A DNA stretch of 64,000 nt from NCBI RefSeq assembly GCF_009674665.1, contig NZ_WKJD01000012.1, forward strand, positions 434,001 through 498,000. The letters are read 5' to 3'. The DNA comes from Agromyces kandeliae (GTDB lineage Bacteria > Actinomycetota > Actinomycetes > Actinomycetales > Microbacteriaceae). The notes under the pieces are model-generated. The model was not told where the DNA came from, ran no database searches, and was given only the letters and a program-made list of their open reading frames with translations. Below are positions 34,428 to 42,611 of the stretch, one piece after another; the first letter of the stretch is position 1, and each line of letters opens with the position of its first letter. Made by a program: the position numbers and the translations under genes.

Positions 34428-34446
34428 TCCGTCGGGCTGCCATCAT
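34418..34446 (+). promoter_or_regulatory. promoter of the 34482 membrane protein gene
   Basis: TTGCCG (34418-34423) and CATCAT (34441-34446) are 17 bases apart. Transcription would start near 34453, leaving a leader of about 30 bases that carries the ribosome site GGGGGA. Confidence 0.5.
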
Positions 34447-34481
34447 GGCGCGGGAGTGCACGTCCGAGCATCCACGGGGGA

Positions 34482-35507
34482 ATGATGACGAACGCATCCG
34501 GACCGAACCCGCCCGACGACGGCCGCACCGAAGTGCTCGACGCGCCGGGTCCGGAGCCGGAGGGGCGGCCCGCGACGCGCAACGGCCTCGGAATCGCGGC
34601 GCTCGTCGTCGGCCTCGTGGCCGTGGTGGTCGCCGTGCTGGCCCTGGCGTGGTCGTGGGCGTGGATCGCGGGCGCCGTGCTCGCGGCGATCGGCCTCGTA
34701 CTGGGCATCGTGGGCCTCACGAAGTCGGACCGCCCGAAGGGCGTCGCGACCGCGGGCACGGTCGTCTCGGGTGCCGCCCTGGTGCTCGCCGTCATCTTCG
34801 GCGTGCTCTACGGCACCGGCGCCCTGGGCACGACCGCACAGCCGACCGCCTCGCCGACGCCGTCCGCCTCGCCGTCGGCGTCCCCGACCGAGACGCCGAC
34901 GGCCAGCCCGACCGAGACGCCGACCGCGACCGTGCAGGAATGGGCCGACCAGACCTGGGGCGCCTTCACGGAGGTCGACGCGAGCGGCACGGGCGACGAC
35001 GTGGTGGCGATCCCGGACGGGATCTCCGGCGGGATCGTGACGGCCACGTTCGACGGGGACGACGGGGCCGCGTTCACGCTCACGCTGCTCGACGCCTCGA
35101 ACACCCCTGCGGGCGACCCGCTCGTCGACACGACCGACGACTACCAGGGCACGACGGCGTGGGGCGTGGCGGATGCCTCGTCGGCGCGCAGCGTCCAGGT
35201 GACGGCGAGCGGCTCGTGGACGCTCTCGATCGAGCAGATGTCCGCGGCATCCGAACTGCCGAACGCCGCGAACGGCGAGGACGACACGGTCTACCTCTAC
35301 GGCGGCGGCGCGGCGACGCTCGCCGCGACCCACACCGGAGACGACGCCGAGGACCCGTTCGTCGTCGCCCAGCAGGCGCAGCAGGCGTTCGGCGGCGCAG
35401 CGCTCATCGACGTGACCGGTGCGTACGACGGCAGCGTGCCGCTCGGGGCCGGCCCGTCGGTGGTGACCGTCCGCTCGACGGAGGACTGGACGCTCTCGGT
35501 CGGCTAG
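34482..35507 (+). CDS. membrane-anchored protein with DUF4190-like region and surface domain
   Basis: A 341-residue protein of unknown function. After 33 polar residues it has two to three hydrophobic segments (about 34-115) with the DUF4190-like pattern NGLGIAALVVGLV and GIVGLTKS. A Ser/Thr/Pro/Glu-rich linker (about 121-152) follows, typical of proteins that span the cell wall. The C-terminal 190 residues look like a beta-rich surface domain. ATG codons at 34482 and 34485 are both possible. Its stop codon shares three bases with the stop of the convergent GNAT gene. Confidence 0.7.
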   Translation: MMTNASGPNPPDDGRTEVLDAPGPEPEGRPATRNGLGIAALVVGLVAVVVAVLALAWSWAWIAGAVLAAIGLVLGIVGLTKSDRPKGVATAGTVVSGAALVLAVIFGVLYGTGALGTTAQPTASPTPSASPSASPTETPTASPTETPTATVQEWADQTWGAFTEVDASGTGDDVVAIPDGISGGIVTATFDGDDGAAFTLTLLDASNTPAGDPLVDTTDDYQGTTAWGVADASSARSVQVTASGSWTLSIEQMSAASELPNAANGEDDTVYLYGGGAATLAATHTGDDAEDPFVVAQQAQQAFGGAALIDVTGAYDGSVPLGAGPSVVTVRSTEDWTLSVG

Positions 35508-36163
35508 GCCGGGTTCCTGGTCGCGACGCCCGCGCGCAGCGCGCGCCACTCGCGCCGCAGCATGCCGTACGAGGCCGTGTCCTGCCACTCGCCGTCGTTG
35601 TACTCCTCCTCGACGAGCGTCGCCTCGCGTCGCATGCCGAGGCGTTCGCACAGGCCGGCGGATGCCGCGTTGCGGGCGTCGAGGTGCGCGACGACGCGGT
35701 GCGCGGCGAGCCGTCCGAAGGCGAGGTCGAGCAGCACGTCGGCACCCTCGGTCGCGAGGCCGCGCCCGTGGAAGTCGGGATGCACGACCCAGCCGATCTC
35801 GAGCCGCGCGTGCTGGGCGCTCGAGATCCGGACCATCAGGTCGCCGATGACGCGTCCGTCGAGCACCATCGCGAGGAAGATCGCGTCCCCGTCGGCGACG
35901 AGGCGGCGCATGCCGGCCCGCGCCTCGGTGTGCTCGCGCGCCTCGTCGTGTTCGCGCTCGGGCCAGGGGATGTAGCGGAGCACCTCGGGGAGGCGCTGGT
36001 ACTCCCAGACGTCGTCTGCGTCGTACGCCGCGAGCGGCCGCAGCGTCATCCGCGCGGTCGTGAACGGCCGGTGCTCGACCTCGGCGACGTCGAACGGCAG
36101 TCGGAGCGCCGGCGGGCCGGCGTCGGCCGCCTCATCGGGCAGCGCGTGGAGGATTGTGGACAT
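35504..36163 (-). CDS. GNAT-family N-acetyltransferase (RimJ/RimL type)
   Basis: A 219-residue acetyltransferase of the RimJ/RimL-like group (Acetyltransf_3). It has MTLRPLAAYDADDVWEYQ, the acetyl-CoA-binding stretch IGWVVHPDFHGRGLATEGADVL broken around the Q/RxxGxG/A loop HGRGLA, and the tail motif LGMRREA. The substrate is unknown: either a ribosomal protein N-terminus or a small amine. About 38 residues precede the domain, which is longer than usual, so the start could lie further in. The ATG at 36163 has a TACGCT box (36177-36172) eight bases upstream. Confidence 0.85.
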   Translation of the reverse strand: MSTILHALPDEAADAGPPALRLPFDVAEVEHRPFTTARMTLRPLAAYDADDVWEYQRLPEVLRYIPWPEREHDEAREHTEARAGMRRLVADGDAIFLAMVLDGRVIGDLMVRISSAQHARLEIGWVVHPDFHGRGLATEGADVLLDLAFGRLAAHRVVAHLDARNAASAGLCERLGMRREATLVEEEYNDGEWQDTASYGMLRREWRALRAGVATRNPA

Positions 36164-36239
36164 CGAACGGCAGCGTACCGCGCCGTGCTGCGCGCAGCAG
36201 CCGCCGTCGCGCCGGGCGACGGTCGCCGGTGCATGGGCG

Positions 36240-36245
36240 GATAAT
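36240..36245 (+). promoter_or_regulatory. leaderless -10 box of the TetR gene
   Basis: GATAAT, then six bases, then ATG at 36252. Confidence 0.55.
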
Positions 36246-36251
36246 CGGGGG

Positions 36252-36833
36252 ATGCCGAAGATCAGCGCACCGACCGTCGCGGAGCACCGCGCCGCGCAGC
36301 GGACGGCCCTGCTGCTCGCGACGCGCGAACTGCTCGAGTCCGAGGGCGTGGCGGCCGCGACGCCCGCCGCGGTGACGCGGCGTGCGGGGCTCTCCCGCTC
36401 CTCGTTCTACGAGTACTTCGCGTCACGCGACGACCTGCTCGTCGCCGTCGCCCTGCAGGTCTTCGACGAGTGGAACTCGGAGCTCGAGGACGCGCTCGAG
36501 GCCGCGGAGCCCGGAATGGGGCGGTTGCGCGCCTACGTCGTCACGGCGCTCGCGATGACGGCCGACGGGCACCATCGCATCGCGACCGTGCTCCGCGAGG
36601 CGGACCTGTCGCCGACGAGCCGGGACGACATGATGGCCGTGCACGACCGCCTCACCTCGCCGCTCGTCCGCGTGCTCGACGAGCTCGGCGTCGCGGACGC
36701 GCGGACGACCGGGGCCTTCGTGCAGGGGGCCCTCGCGTCGGCGATGCAGCTCGTCTCGCACGGCGTGGCGGTCGACTCGACCGCCGCCGGGCTGATCGCG
36801 ATGCTCGAGCACGGCATCGTGCGCAGCGCCTGA
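36252..36833 (+). CDS. TetR-family regulator
   Basis: A 193-residue TetR protein. The DNA-binding part (about 10-60) includes LLATRELLESEGVAAATPAAV and AGLSRSSFYEYFASRDDLL. The ATG at 36252 is preferred to the long upstream extension because a GATAAT -10 lies six bases before it and the helix-turn-helix then starts at the normal distance. The next gene, 78 bases downstream on the same strand, has a perfect ACATAC-N5-GTATGT palindrome on its promoter, a typical TetR-family target. Confidence 0.9.
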   Translation: MPKISAPTVAEHRAAQRTALLLATRELLESEGVAAATPAAVTRRAGLSRSSFYEYFASRDDLLVAVALQVFDEWNSELEDALEAAEPGMGRLRAYVVTALAMTADGHHRIATVLREADLSPTSRDDMMAVHDRLTSPLVRVLDELGVADARTTGAFVQGALASAMQLVSHGVAVDSTAAGLIAMLEHGIVRSA

Positions 36834-36856
36834 TTCGGGGGGACGACCCTTTCCTG

Positions 36857-36892
36857 ACATACTGTCGGTATGTTGCCGACGGTGCGTCGGCA
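36857..36892 (+). promoter_or_regulatory. TetR-type operator and adjacent hairpin
   Basis: ACATAC (36857-36862) and GTATGT (36868-36873) form a perfect palindrome with a five-base spacer; it covers the -10 candidate CATACT (36858-36863). One base on, TGCCGAC (36874-36880) and GTCGGCA (36886-36892) form a second perfect repeat with a five-base loop, in the leader before the ribosome site. The first is an operator candidate; the second may be another operator half or an RNA hairpin. Confidence 0.6.
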
Positions 36893-36911
36893 TCCCCCGA
36901 AACGGAGCTCC

Positions 36912-37274
36912 ATGGAAATCCTCAAGAACGTCATCCTCGCGGTGCACGTCATCGGCGTCGCGAGCCTGCTGGGAGGAGTGCTCGTGCAGCTCGGCGCGCA
37001 GCGCTCCGGCACCGCGCGGATCATCCCCGCGATCGTCCACGGTGCGTGGACCATGCTCGCCACGGGCGTCATCCTCGTCGGCCTGCAGTACCCGCTCGGC
37101 CGCGAACCCGACAACCTGAAGATCACGGTGAAGCTGGTGATCCTGGTCGCGATCCTCGTGATCGCGCTCGTGAACCGCAAGCGCGAGACCCTCGCGCGAT
37201 GGGTCCTGCCGACGCTCGCCGTACTGTCGATCACCAACGTCGTCATCGCGACGGTGTGGCGGCAGTACGCGTAG
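36912..37274 (+). CDS. small integral membrane protein
   Basis: A 120-residue protein with about four membrane helices, opening MEILKNVILAVHVIGVASLLGG. I do not recognise a named family, though such proteins are common in actinobacteria as hypothetical membrane proteins. The ATG at 36912 has a GGAG site and gives a helix starting at once. An in-frame ATG at 36870 would add 14 polar residues; it sits six bases from the CATACT -10, so it could be a leaderless alternative start. It is probably repressed by the TetR protein upstream. Confidence 0.7.
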   Translation: MEILKNVILAVHVIGVASLLGGVLVQLGAQRSGTARIIPAIVHGAWTMLATGVILVGLQYPLGREPDNLKITVKLVILVAILVIALVNRKRETLARWVLPTLAVLSITNVVIATVWRQYA

Positions 37275-37297
37275 GAGGGCGTCCGCACGACGTGACG

Positions 37298-37326
37298 ACG
37301 GGCTCGGCCGCTGCGGCCGGGCCCGT
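37298..37326. terminator. strong bidirectional hairpin between convergent genes
   Basis: Arms at 37298-37310 and 37314-37326 form a 13-base stem with a single T-G mismatch and a three-base loop. It lies between the membrane protein gene and the convergent hemA. No T-run on either side. Confidence 0.65.
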
Positions 37327-37402
37327 TCCGCGTCCGCACGGCATGCCGCGATGTCGCCGACCGTCGGCACGCGTCGGGACGGGGCGCGTCGGGATCGGGG
37401 GG

Positions 37403-38815
37403 TCAGCCGGCGTCGGCCGCGGGGCGGGCGTCGTCGTCGCCGCGCTCGCCCTCGGCGAGGCCGGATGCCGCGGTCGCGGCCTCGGGCCGGATGCCGAAGA
37501 TCGCCTCGAGTCCGTCGAGCCAGGCCTGCTGGTCGCCGGCGCGCGCGTACTCGCGCGAGCGCACCATGGGCGTGTGCAGCAGGACGCCCGCCATGTGCCG
37601 CAGCGCGGCCTCGGTGCGTCCGTCGTCGTCGCCGCGCGACCGGGCGCGCTCGATCTCGGCGTCGAGCACGTCGAACACGTGACGGCGCAGCGCCACGACC
37701 GCGGGGGCCAGGTCGAGCTCCTCGGCGACACGGCCGAAGTTCCGGGCGGCGCGGTCCACGATCTCGCGCGCCGCGTCGGTCGATCCGAACTCCTCGAGCG
37801 GCGCGTGGATCTTGATGGTCTCGAGGTCGAGCAGCTCGACGCCCGCGACATCGACGACGTCGGCCGCGACGTTGCGCGGCAGCCCGAGGTCGATCACGAG
37901 CTGGCGCGGCGCGTCGCCGGCCGAGCCATCGGCCGTTCCCGCGGCAGCCGCCGGCGACTCGCGACCCGGCAGCAGCGCGACGGGCGGCCGACCGGCGGCG
38001 ACGGCGAGCTCGGTGCGACCGAGCTCGAGCAGGTCGCGGTCGACGACGTGATGCTCCACCGTCGTGCAGGTGACGATGAGGTCGGCGCCCGCGGCGGCCA
38101 TCGCGTAGTCGGCGTTCGACACCGCCTCGATGCCGTGGTTCGCGGCGAAGCGGCTCGCCCTCCCGGAGACCGAGTGCACGGCGACGTCGACGACGCCGCG
38201 GTCGCGCAGTGCCGCGAGCGACGCGCCCGCGTACCGGCCGGTGCCGACGAGGAGCACGCGCACGGCCGACCAGTCGGTCACGCGGCTCTCGGCGAGGTCG
38301 AGCGCGAGGCGGACGAGCGACCGGCCCTCGTGGCCGATGCCGGTGCGGTTCTTCACCTTGCGCGAGGTCTGCGAGGCGCGCTGGAAGAGGCGCTCGAGCT
38401 CGGGCGTGGTGGTGCCCTCGGCACGCGCGTGCTCGAGCGAGCGGCGCACCTGGCCGGCGATCTCGCCCTCGCCGACGACGACCGACTCCAGGCCGGCGGC
38501 GACCGAGAAGAGATGCCCGGCCACGGCGTTGCCGTGGACGAAGTCGAAGGTGCTGCGGAGTTCGTCCGTCGAGAGGCCGGCGATGTCGCCGACCGCGAAG
38601 ATCGCGTCGTGGACGGCCTCGACGGGGGAGTCGCCGTGCGGGATGTCGAGGTCGAGGTAGGCCTCGTACCGGTTGCACGTGGCGACGACCACCGCGCCGC
38701 GGACGGCGTCGTGCCCGCCGGTCAACCGCGGCCCGGCGTGCTCGGAGGACGCCGAGAGACGTTCGAGCATGTCGAAGCCGGCGTTCTTGTGGCTCGCGGT
38801 GAGACAGATGAGCAC
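37403..38815 (-). CDS. hemA: glutamyl-tRNA reductase
   Basis: A 470-residue enzyme for the first committed step of tetrapyrrole synthesis: NADPH reduction of glutamyl-tRNA to glutamate-1-semialdehyde, the substrate of HemL. It has the catalytic Cys in VVATCNRYEAYLD near residue 48, GLESVVVGEGEIAGQV, FQRASQTSRKVKNRTGIG and the NADPH fold VRVLLVGTGRYAGASL. The GTG at 38815 lies six bases after TAGAAT (38827-38822), so the mRNA is leaderless. It is on the opposite strand to the rest of the haem genes. Confidence 0.93.
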   Translation of the reverse strand: MLICLTASHKNAGFDMLERLSASSEHAGPRLTGGHDAVRGAVVVATCNRYEAYLDLDIPHGDSPVEAVHDAIFAVGDIAGLSTDELRSTFDFVHGNAVAGHLFSVAAGLESVVVGEGEIAGQVRRSLEHARAEGTTTPELERLFQRASQTSRKVKNRTGIGHEGRSLVRLALDLAESRVTDWSAVRVLLVGTGRYAGASLAALRDRGVVDVAVHSVSGRASRFAANHGIEAVSNADYAMAAAGADLIVTCTTVEHHVVDRDLLELGRTELAVAAGRPPVALLPGRESPAAAAGTADGSAGDAPRQLVIDLGLPRNVAADVVDVAGVELLDLETIKIHAPLEEFGSTDAAREIVDRAARNFGRVAEELDLAPAVVALRRHVFDVLDAEIERARSRGDDDGRTEAALRHMAGVLLHTPMVRSREYARAGDQQAWLDGLEAIFGIRPEAATAASGLAEGERGDDDARPAADAG

Positions 38816-38821
38816 CGGACG

Positions 38822-38827
38822 ATTCTA
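38822..38827 (-). promoter_or_regulatory. leaderless -10 box of hemA
   Basis: TAGAAT on the minus strand, six bases, then the GTG start. Close to consensus. Confidence 0.6.
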
Positions 38828-38870
38828 CCTGCCGTCGAAAGCGGCTCCGACCGGCCACGTCACACGCGGG

Positions 38871-39578
38871 TCAGGCGGCGGGGCGGGCCTGCCGGATGAT
38901 CGGGATCGCGCCGGTGATGGGCGGCAGCTCGAGGCCCGCGGCCGCGAGCGCCGCGCGATGCCGGGCCTTCCAGGCGCGCACGGTCGCGAAGAACGGCGCG
39001 TCGGTCAGTGCGTACCGGCCGGGCCGTGGATCGCTCAGCATCATCGGCAGCTCGATGCTCGAGCCGTCGCGGCGGATCCGCACGACCGCGACGGGGACGC
39101 TCGTGCTGCCCGCCACGGTCGAGTCGGCGCGGATGTTCCGCACCTCGCGCCACGGGAATGCGGCGATGCGGCGCGGCCGACGGCCGCCGCCCCAGAACGA
39201 GATGCCGTGGTCGTCGGCGACGACGGCGAACCGCCGGGGGAGCCGGTGGGCGCGGCTGCCCAGCTCGTCGAGGCGGGAGACGAGGTCGCGGTTCCTGATG
39301 CCGCAGCTCACCGCACCGGCGTGGACCGAGTCGAGCGCGCGGTGGCGGGCGCGGCCGCGCGCGGAGGCCGAGCCCCGGACGATCGCGGACACGAGGACGA
39401 TGAGGCCGGCGATGGCGGCGAGGCCGAGCGCGACGGGCGTGCCGGGGACGTCGGGCAGGGCCTGGACGACCCGGTCCACCTGGCGCCCGCCGAGGAGGAG
39501 GGCGGCGACGACGGCGGCGGCGGCGAGGGCGACGAGCACGATGAGTCCGGTGCGATGCCGCGTTGCGATGCTGGACAC
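38871..39578 (-). CDS. two-helix membrane protein with PH-like domain
   Basis: A 235-residue protein of unknown function. Two hydrophobic segments lie at about residues 11-32 and 45-67; the remaining 165 residues look like a soluble beta-rich domain of the bacterial PH type, with FAVVADDHGISFWGGG, then AAFPWREVRNIRADS. Many actinobacterial membrane PH-domain proteins resemble this. It starts with GTG at 39578 after a GGAGA site. TAGGGT (39670-39665) is a possible -10. It lies 55 bases upstream of hemA in the same direction. Confidence 0.65.
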   Translation of the reverse strand: MSSIATRHRTGLIVLVALAAAAVVAALLLGGRQVDRVVQALPDVPGTPVALGLAAIAGLIVLVSAIVRGSASARGRARHRALDSVHAGAVSCGIRNRDLVSRLDELGSRAHRLPRRFAVVADDHGISFWGGGRRPRRIAAFPWREVRNIRADSTVAGSTSVPVAVVRIRRDGSSIELPMMLSDPRPGRYALTDAPFFATVRAWKARHRAALAAAGLELPPITGAIPIIRQARPAA

Positions 39579-39805
39579 AGTGATGTTCTCCGTGGGTGGC
39601 GGAGGCGCGCGTCGCGTGGGTGGTGCGCTGCGCGTCGTCGTGTCGGGGACGCACGACGCGACCGACCCTAGCGTTGTGGGAGCGCGGCCACCAGACCCCA
39701 GTTCTCCGATCGGCCAACACGCACCGGGGCCGCCGAACCCGTCCGGGTCGCTCGCGGCCCGTCGGCATCAGGGCCCCCTCAGCCCGGATGGGGGAGGATG
39801 TCACG

Positions 39806-40948
39806 GTGAACCTCTCCCCGCAGCATCCGCTCGCCGCCGGCCTCACGCATGACTCGCGCCTCGTCCGGGCCTATCGGGGCCTGCGCAGCGACACGCTGCC
39901 GGTGTGGTTCATGCGCCAGGCGGGCCGGTCGCTGCCCGAGTACCGCGAGCTGCGCGTCGGCACGCGCATGCTCGACGCGTGCCTCGACCCCGCGATGGCG
40001 GCCGAGATCACCCTCCAGCCGGTCCGTCGCCACGGCGTGGACGCCGGCATCTTCTTCAGCGACATCGTCGTGCCGCTGAAGCTCGTCGGCGTCGACGTCG
40101 AGATCCAGCCCGGCCGGGGCCCGGTCTTCGGCCGTGCGTTCGCGGATGCCGCCGCGGTCGCCGAGCTCACCGCGGTCGACCCGGCACGGCTCGACGACGC
40201 CGCCGGCCCGATCACGGAGGCCGTGCGGCGCACCGTCGCCGAGCTCGCGTCCCTCACCGCGCCGGACGCGCCGACCTCCACGCCGCTCATCGGCTTCGCC
40301 GGCGCCCCGTTCACGCTCGCGGCCTACCTCGCCGAGGGCGGCCCCTCGAAGGACCACCTCGCGGCCCGCACGCTCATGCACGCCGACCCCGGCGCGTGGC
40401 GCGCCCTGATGGACTGGACCGCCGAGCTCACCGGCCGATTCCTCCGCACCCAGGTGCTCGCGGGCGCGTCGGCCGCGCAGCTGTTCGACTCCTGGGCGGG
40501 CGCCCTCTCGCTCGCCGACTACGAGGCGCACGTCGCCCCCGCATCGGCGGCGGCGCTCGCGCACGTCCACGACCTGACCTACGAGACGACGGATGCCGCC
40601 GGCACGACCGGCACCCACGCGGTCCCGGTCGTGCACTTCGGCGTCGGCACGGGCGAGCTGCTCGGCGCGATGAAGTCGGTGGGCGTCGACGTCGTCGGCG
40701 TCGACTACCGCGTGCCGCTCGATGTCGCGGCGCTCCGCGTCGGCGAGGGCGTGCCGCTGCAGGGCAACCTCGACCCCGCCCTCCTCGCGGCGCCGTGGCC
40801 GGTGCTCGAGGCCGCGGTGCGCGACGTCGTCGCCCGTGGTCGCACGGCGCCGTCGCACGTCTTCAACCTCGGGCACGGCGTGCCTCCGGAGACGGACCCA
40901 GCGGTGCTCACGCGCGTCGTCGAGCTGGTGCACGAGGCGGGACGATGA
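39806..40948 (+). CDS. hemE: uroporphyrinogen III decarboxylase
   Basis: A 380-residue enzyme that removes four carboxyl groups from uroporphyrinogen III to give coproporphyrinogen III. Signature motifs are PVWFMRQAGRSLPEYR near residue 32, GIFFSDIVVPL, GFAGAPFTLAAYLAEGG, QLFDSWAGAL and FNLGHGVPPETDP. GTG at 39806 has a GGAGGA site seven bases before it; an in-frame ATG at 39788 would place that site inside the gene and is less likely. It overlaps hemY as ATGA. Confidence 0.95.
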   Translation: MNLSPQHPLAAGLTHDSRLVRAYRGLRSDTLPVWFMRQAGRSLPEYRELRVGTRMLDACLDPAMAAEITLQPVRRHGVDAGIFFSDIVVPLKLVGVDVEIQPGRGPVFGRAFADAAAVAELTAVDPARLDDAAGPITEAVRRTVAELASLTAPDAPTSTPLIGFAGAPFTLAAYLAEGGPSKDHLAARTLMHADPGAWRALMDWTAELTGRFLRTQVLAGASAAQLFDSWAGALSLADYEAHVAPASAAALAHVHDLTYETTDAAGTTGTHAVPVVHFGVGTGELLGAMKSVGVDVVGVDYRVPLDVAALRVGEGVPLQGNLDPALLAAPWPVLEAAVRDVVARGRTAPSHVFNLGHGVPPETDPAVLTRVVELVHEAGR

Positions 40949-42498
40949 CCGACCCCGCAGCGAACGACGACCCTCGCGGATCGTCCGCGCCGGTCGACCG
41001 CGCGTCGACCGACGTGATCGTGATCGGCGGCGGCGTCGCCGGGCTGGTCGCCGCGCTCGAGTGCGCGCGCCTCGGCCTCGGAGTCATCGTGCTCGAGCAG
41101 TCCGATCGCCCGGGCGGCTGCGTCGGCCGCATCGAGGTCGACGGCCTCGCGCTCGACGCGGGCGCCGAGTCCTTCGCGACCCGCAACGACTCGGTGTCGA
41201 AGCTCGTCGAACGGCTCGGGCTCGCCGACGCCGTCGAGTCGCCGAACCCGGCCGGCGCGTGGCTGGTCTGGGGCGACCGCACCGGCCGCAACGCGGCTCG
41301 CCTGCCGCGTACGGGTGTGCTCGGCATCCCCGCGAACCCGCTCGGCGAGGACGTCCGCGCGATCATCGGCTGGGGCGGCGCGTGGCGCGCGTGGCGCGAC
41401 CGCATCACCCCGATCCTCAAGATCGGACGCGCCGAGCGGCTCGGCCCGCTCGTTCGCCAGCGCATGGGCGACGCGGTCCTCGACCGGCTCGTCACGCCGA
41501 TCTCGGCGGGCGTCTACTCCACCGACCCAGACGACCTCGACGTCGACGTCGTCGCCCCCGGCCTCAACGAGGCCATGACCCGCGCCGGATCGCTCTCGGG
41601 CGGCGTGGGCCAGCTCATCGAGGCGCGGCGCGCCGGCAGCGCGGTCCTCGGGCTCCGCGGCGGCATGCACACGCTCGTCGACGCGCTCACCGCCGAGCTC
41701 GCACGCTTCGGCGCCGAGGTGCGGACGGGCGTCCGCGCGACCGCCCTGGAGCGACGACACGCCGGTGGCGCCCCCGAGACCGCTGCCGCATCCGGCTGGC
41801 GCGCGGTCGGCGAGCCCGTGCCCGAGGTGGCCGATCCCTCCGGCGACGTCGACGCCGCGGCATCCGTCGTCGTCGACGCGCGCTTCGCGATCGTCGCCAC
41901 GCCCGCCCACGTCTCGCGCGCACTGCTCGCGGGCATCGCGCCCCCTGAGGCACTCGCCGAGGACTGGCCGGCCGCGGCATCCGTCGAACTCGTGACGCTC
42001 GTGCTCGACGCGCCCGAACTCGACGCCGCGCCGCGCGGAACCGGCGTGCTCGTCGCCGCCGGCACGCCGGGCGTCACGGCCAAGGCGCTCACGCATTCGA
42101 GCGCCAAGTGGACGTGGCTCGCCGACTCCGCGGGGGGCCGGCACGTCGTCAGGCTCTCCTACGGGCGCGCCGGCGCCGCGAGTCCGCTCGACGGCCTGGG
42201 CGACGAGGCGGTCGCCGAACTCGCCCTGCGCGACGCATCCGCCCTGCTCGGCGTCGACCTCGGTGCACGCAGCCTGCGCGCGCATGGGCGGTCCGCGTGG
42301 CGCGACGCGCTCTCGCAGGCCGCGGTCGGCCAGCGCGATCGCGTACGAGCCCTCGAGGGCGCGGTCGAGCACGAGGAGGGACTCGCGCTCGCCGGTTCGT
42401 GGGTCGCCGGCACCGGGCTCGCCTCGGTCGTGCCGCACGCCATCGAGGCCGCCGAGCGCATCCGGCGGCGGTCGCTCCGGATCGCGGAGGATGCATAG
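40945..42498 (+). CDS. hemY: coproporphyrinogen III oxidase, oxygen-dependent HemY/CgoX type
   Basis: A 517-residue FAD enzyme. The dinucleotide fold is clear (VIVIGGGVAGLVAALECARLG near residues 24-44 as the start of GxGxxG, followed by LEQSDRPGGCVG), and the C-terminal FAD contact GSWVAGTGLASVV is present. In actinobacteria this enzyme oxidises coproporphyrinogen III to coproporphyrin III, which fits the chdC and cpfC genes downstream. It overlaps hemE by four bases. After it the haem series is interrupted for about 3.8 kb. Confidence 0.93.
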   Translation: MTDPAANDDPRGSSAPVDRASTDVIVIGGGVAGLVAALECARLGLGVIVLEQSDRPGGCVGRIEVDGLALDAGAESFATRNDSVSKLVERLGLADAVESPNPAGAWLVWGDRTGRNAARLPRTGVLGIPANPLGEDVRAIIGWGGAWRAWRDRITPILKIGRAERLGPLVRQRMGDAVLDRLVTPISAGVYSTDPDDLDVDVVAPGLNEAMTRAGSLSGGVGQLIEARRAGSAVLGLRGGMHTLVDALTAELARFGAEVRTGVRATALERRHAGGAPETAAASGWRAVGEPVPEVADPSGDVDAAASVVVDARFAIVATPAHVSRALLAGIAPPEALAEDWPAAASVELVTLVLDAPELDAAPRGTGVLVAAGTPGVTAKALTHSSAKWTWLADSAGGRHVVRLSYGRAGAASPLDGLGDEAVAELALRDASALLGVDLGARSLRAHGRSAWRDALSQAAVGQRDRVRALEGAVEHEEGLALAGSWVAGTGLASVVPHAIEAAERIRRRSLRIAEDA

Positions 42499-42611
42499 CC
42501 GGATCGGCATACGATCGCCCGGATCGCCCGACAACCCCCTTGCGTCGCACCTGCCTGGGTCTACGCTGGAGTGACGCTGTCTGAAGAACCGCAGCGGGGG
42601 ATGGGGTGCAC

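Noticed and set aside
39794..39799. GAGGAT as a leaderless -10 for hemE
   Set aside because: The spacing to GTG 39806 is six bases, but the same bases form a good Shine-Dalgarno site, so leaderless use cannot be argued here.
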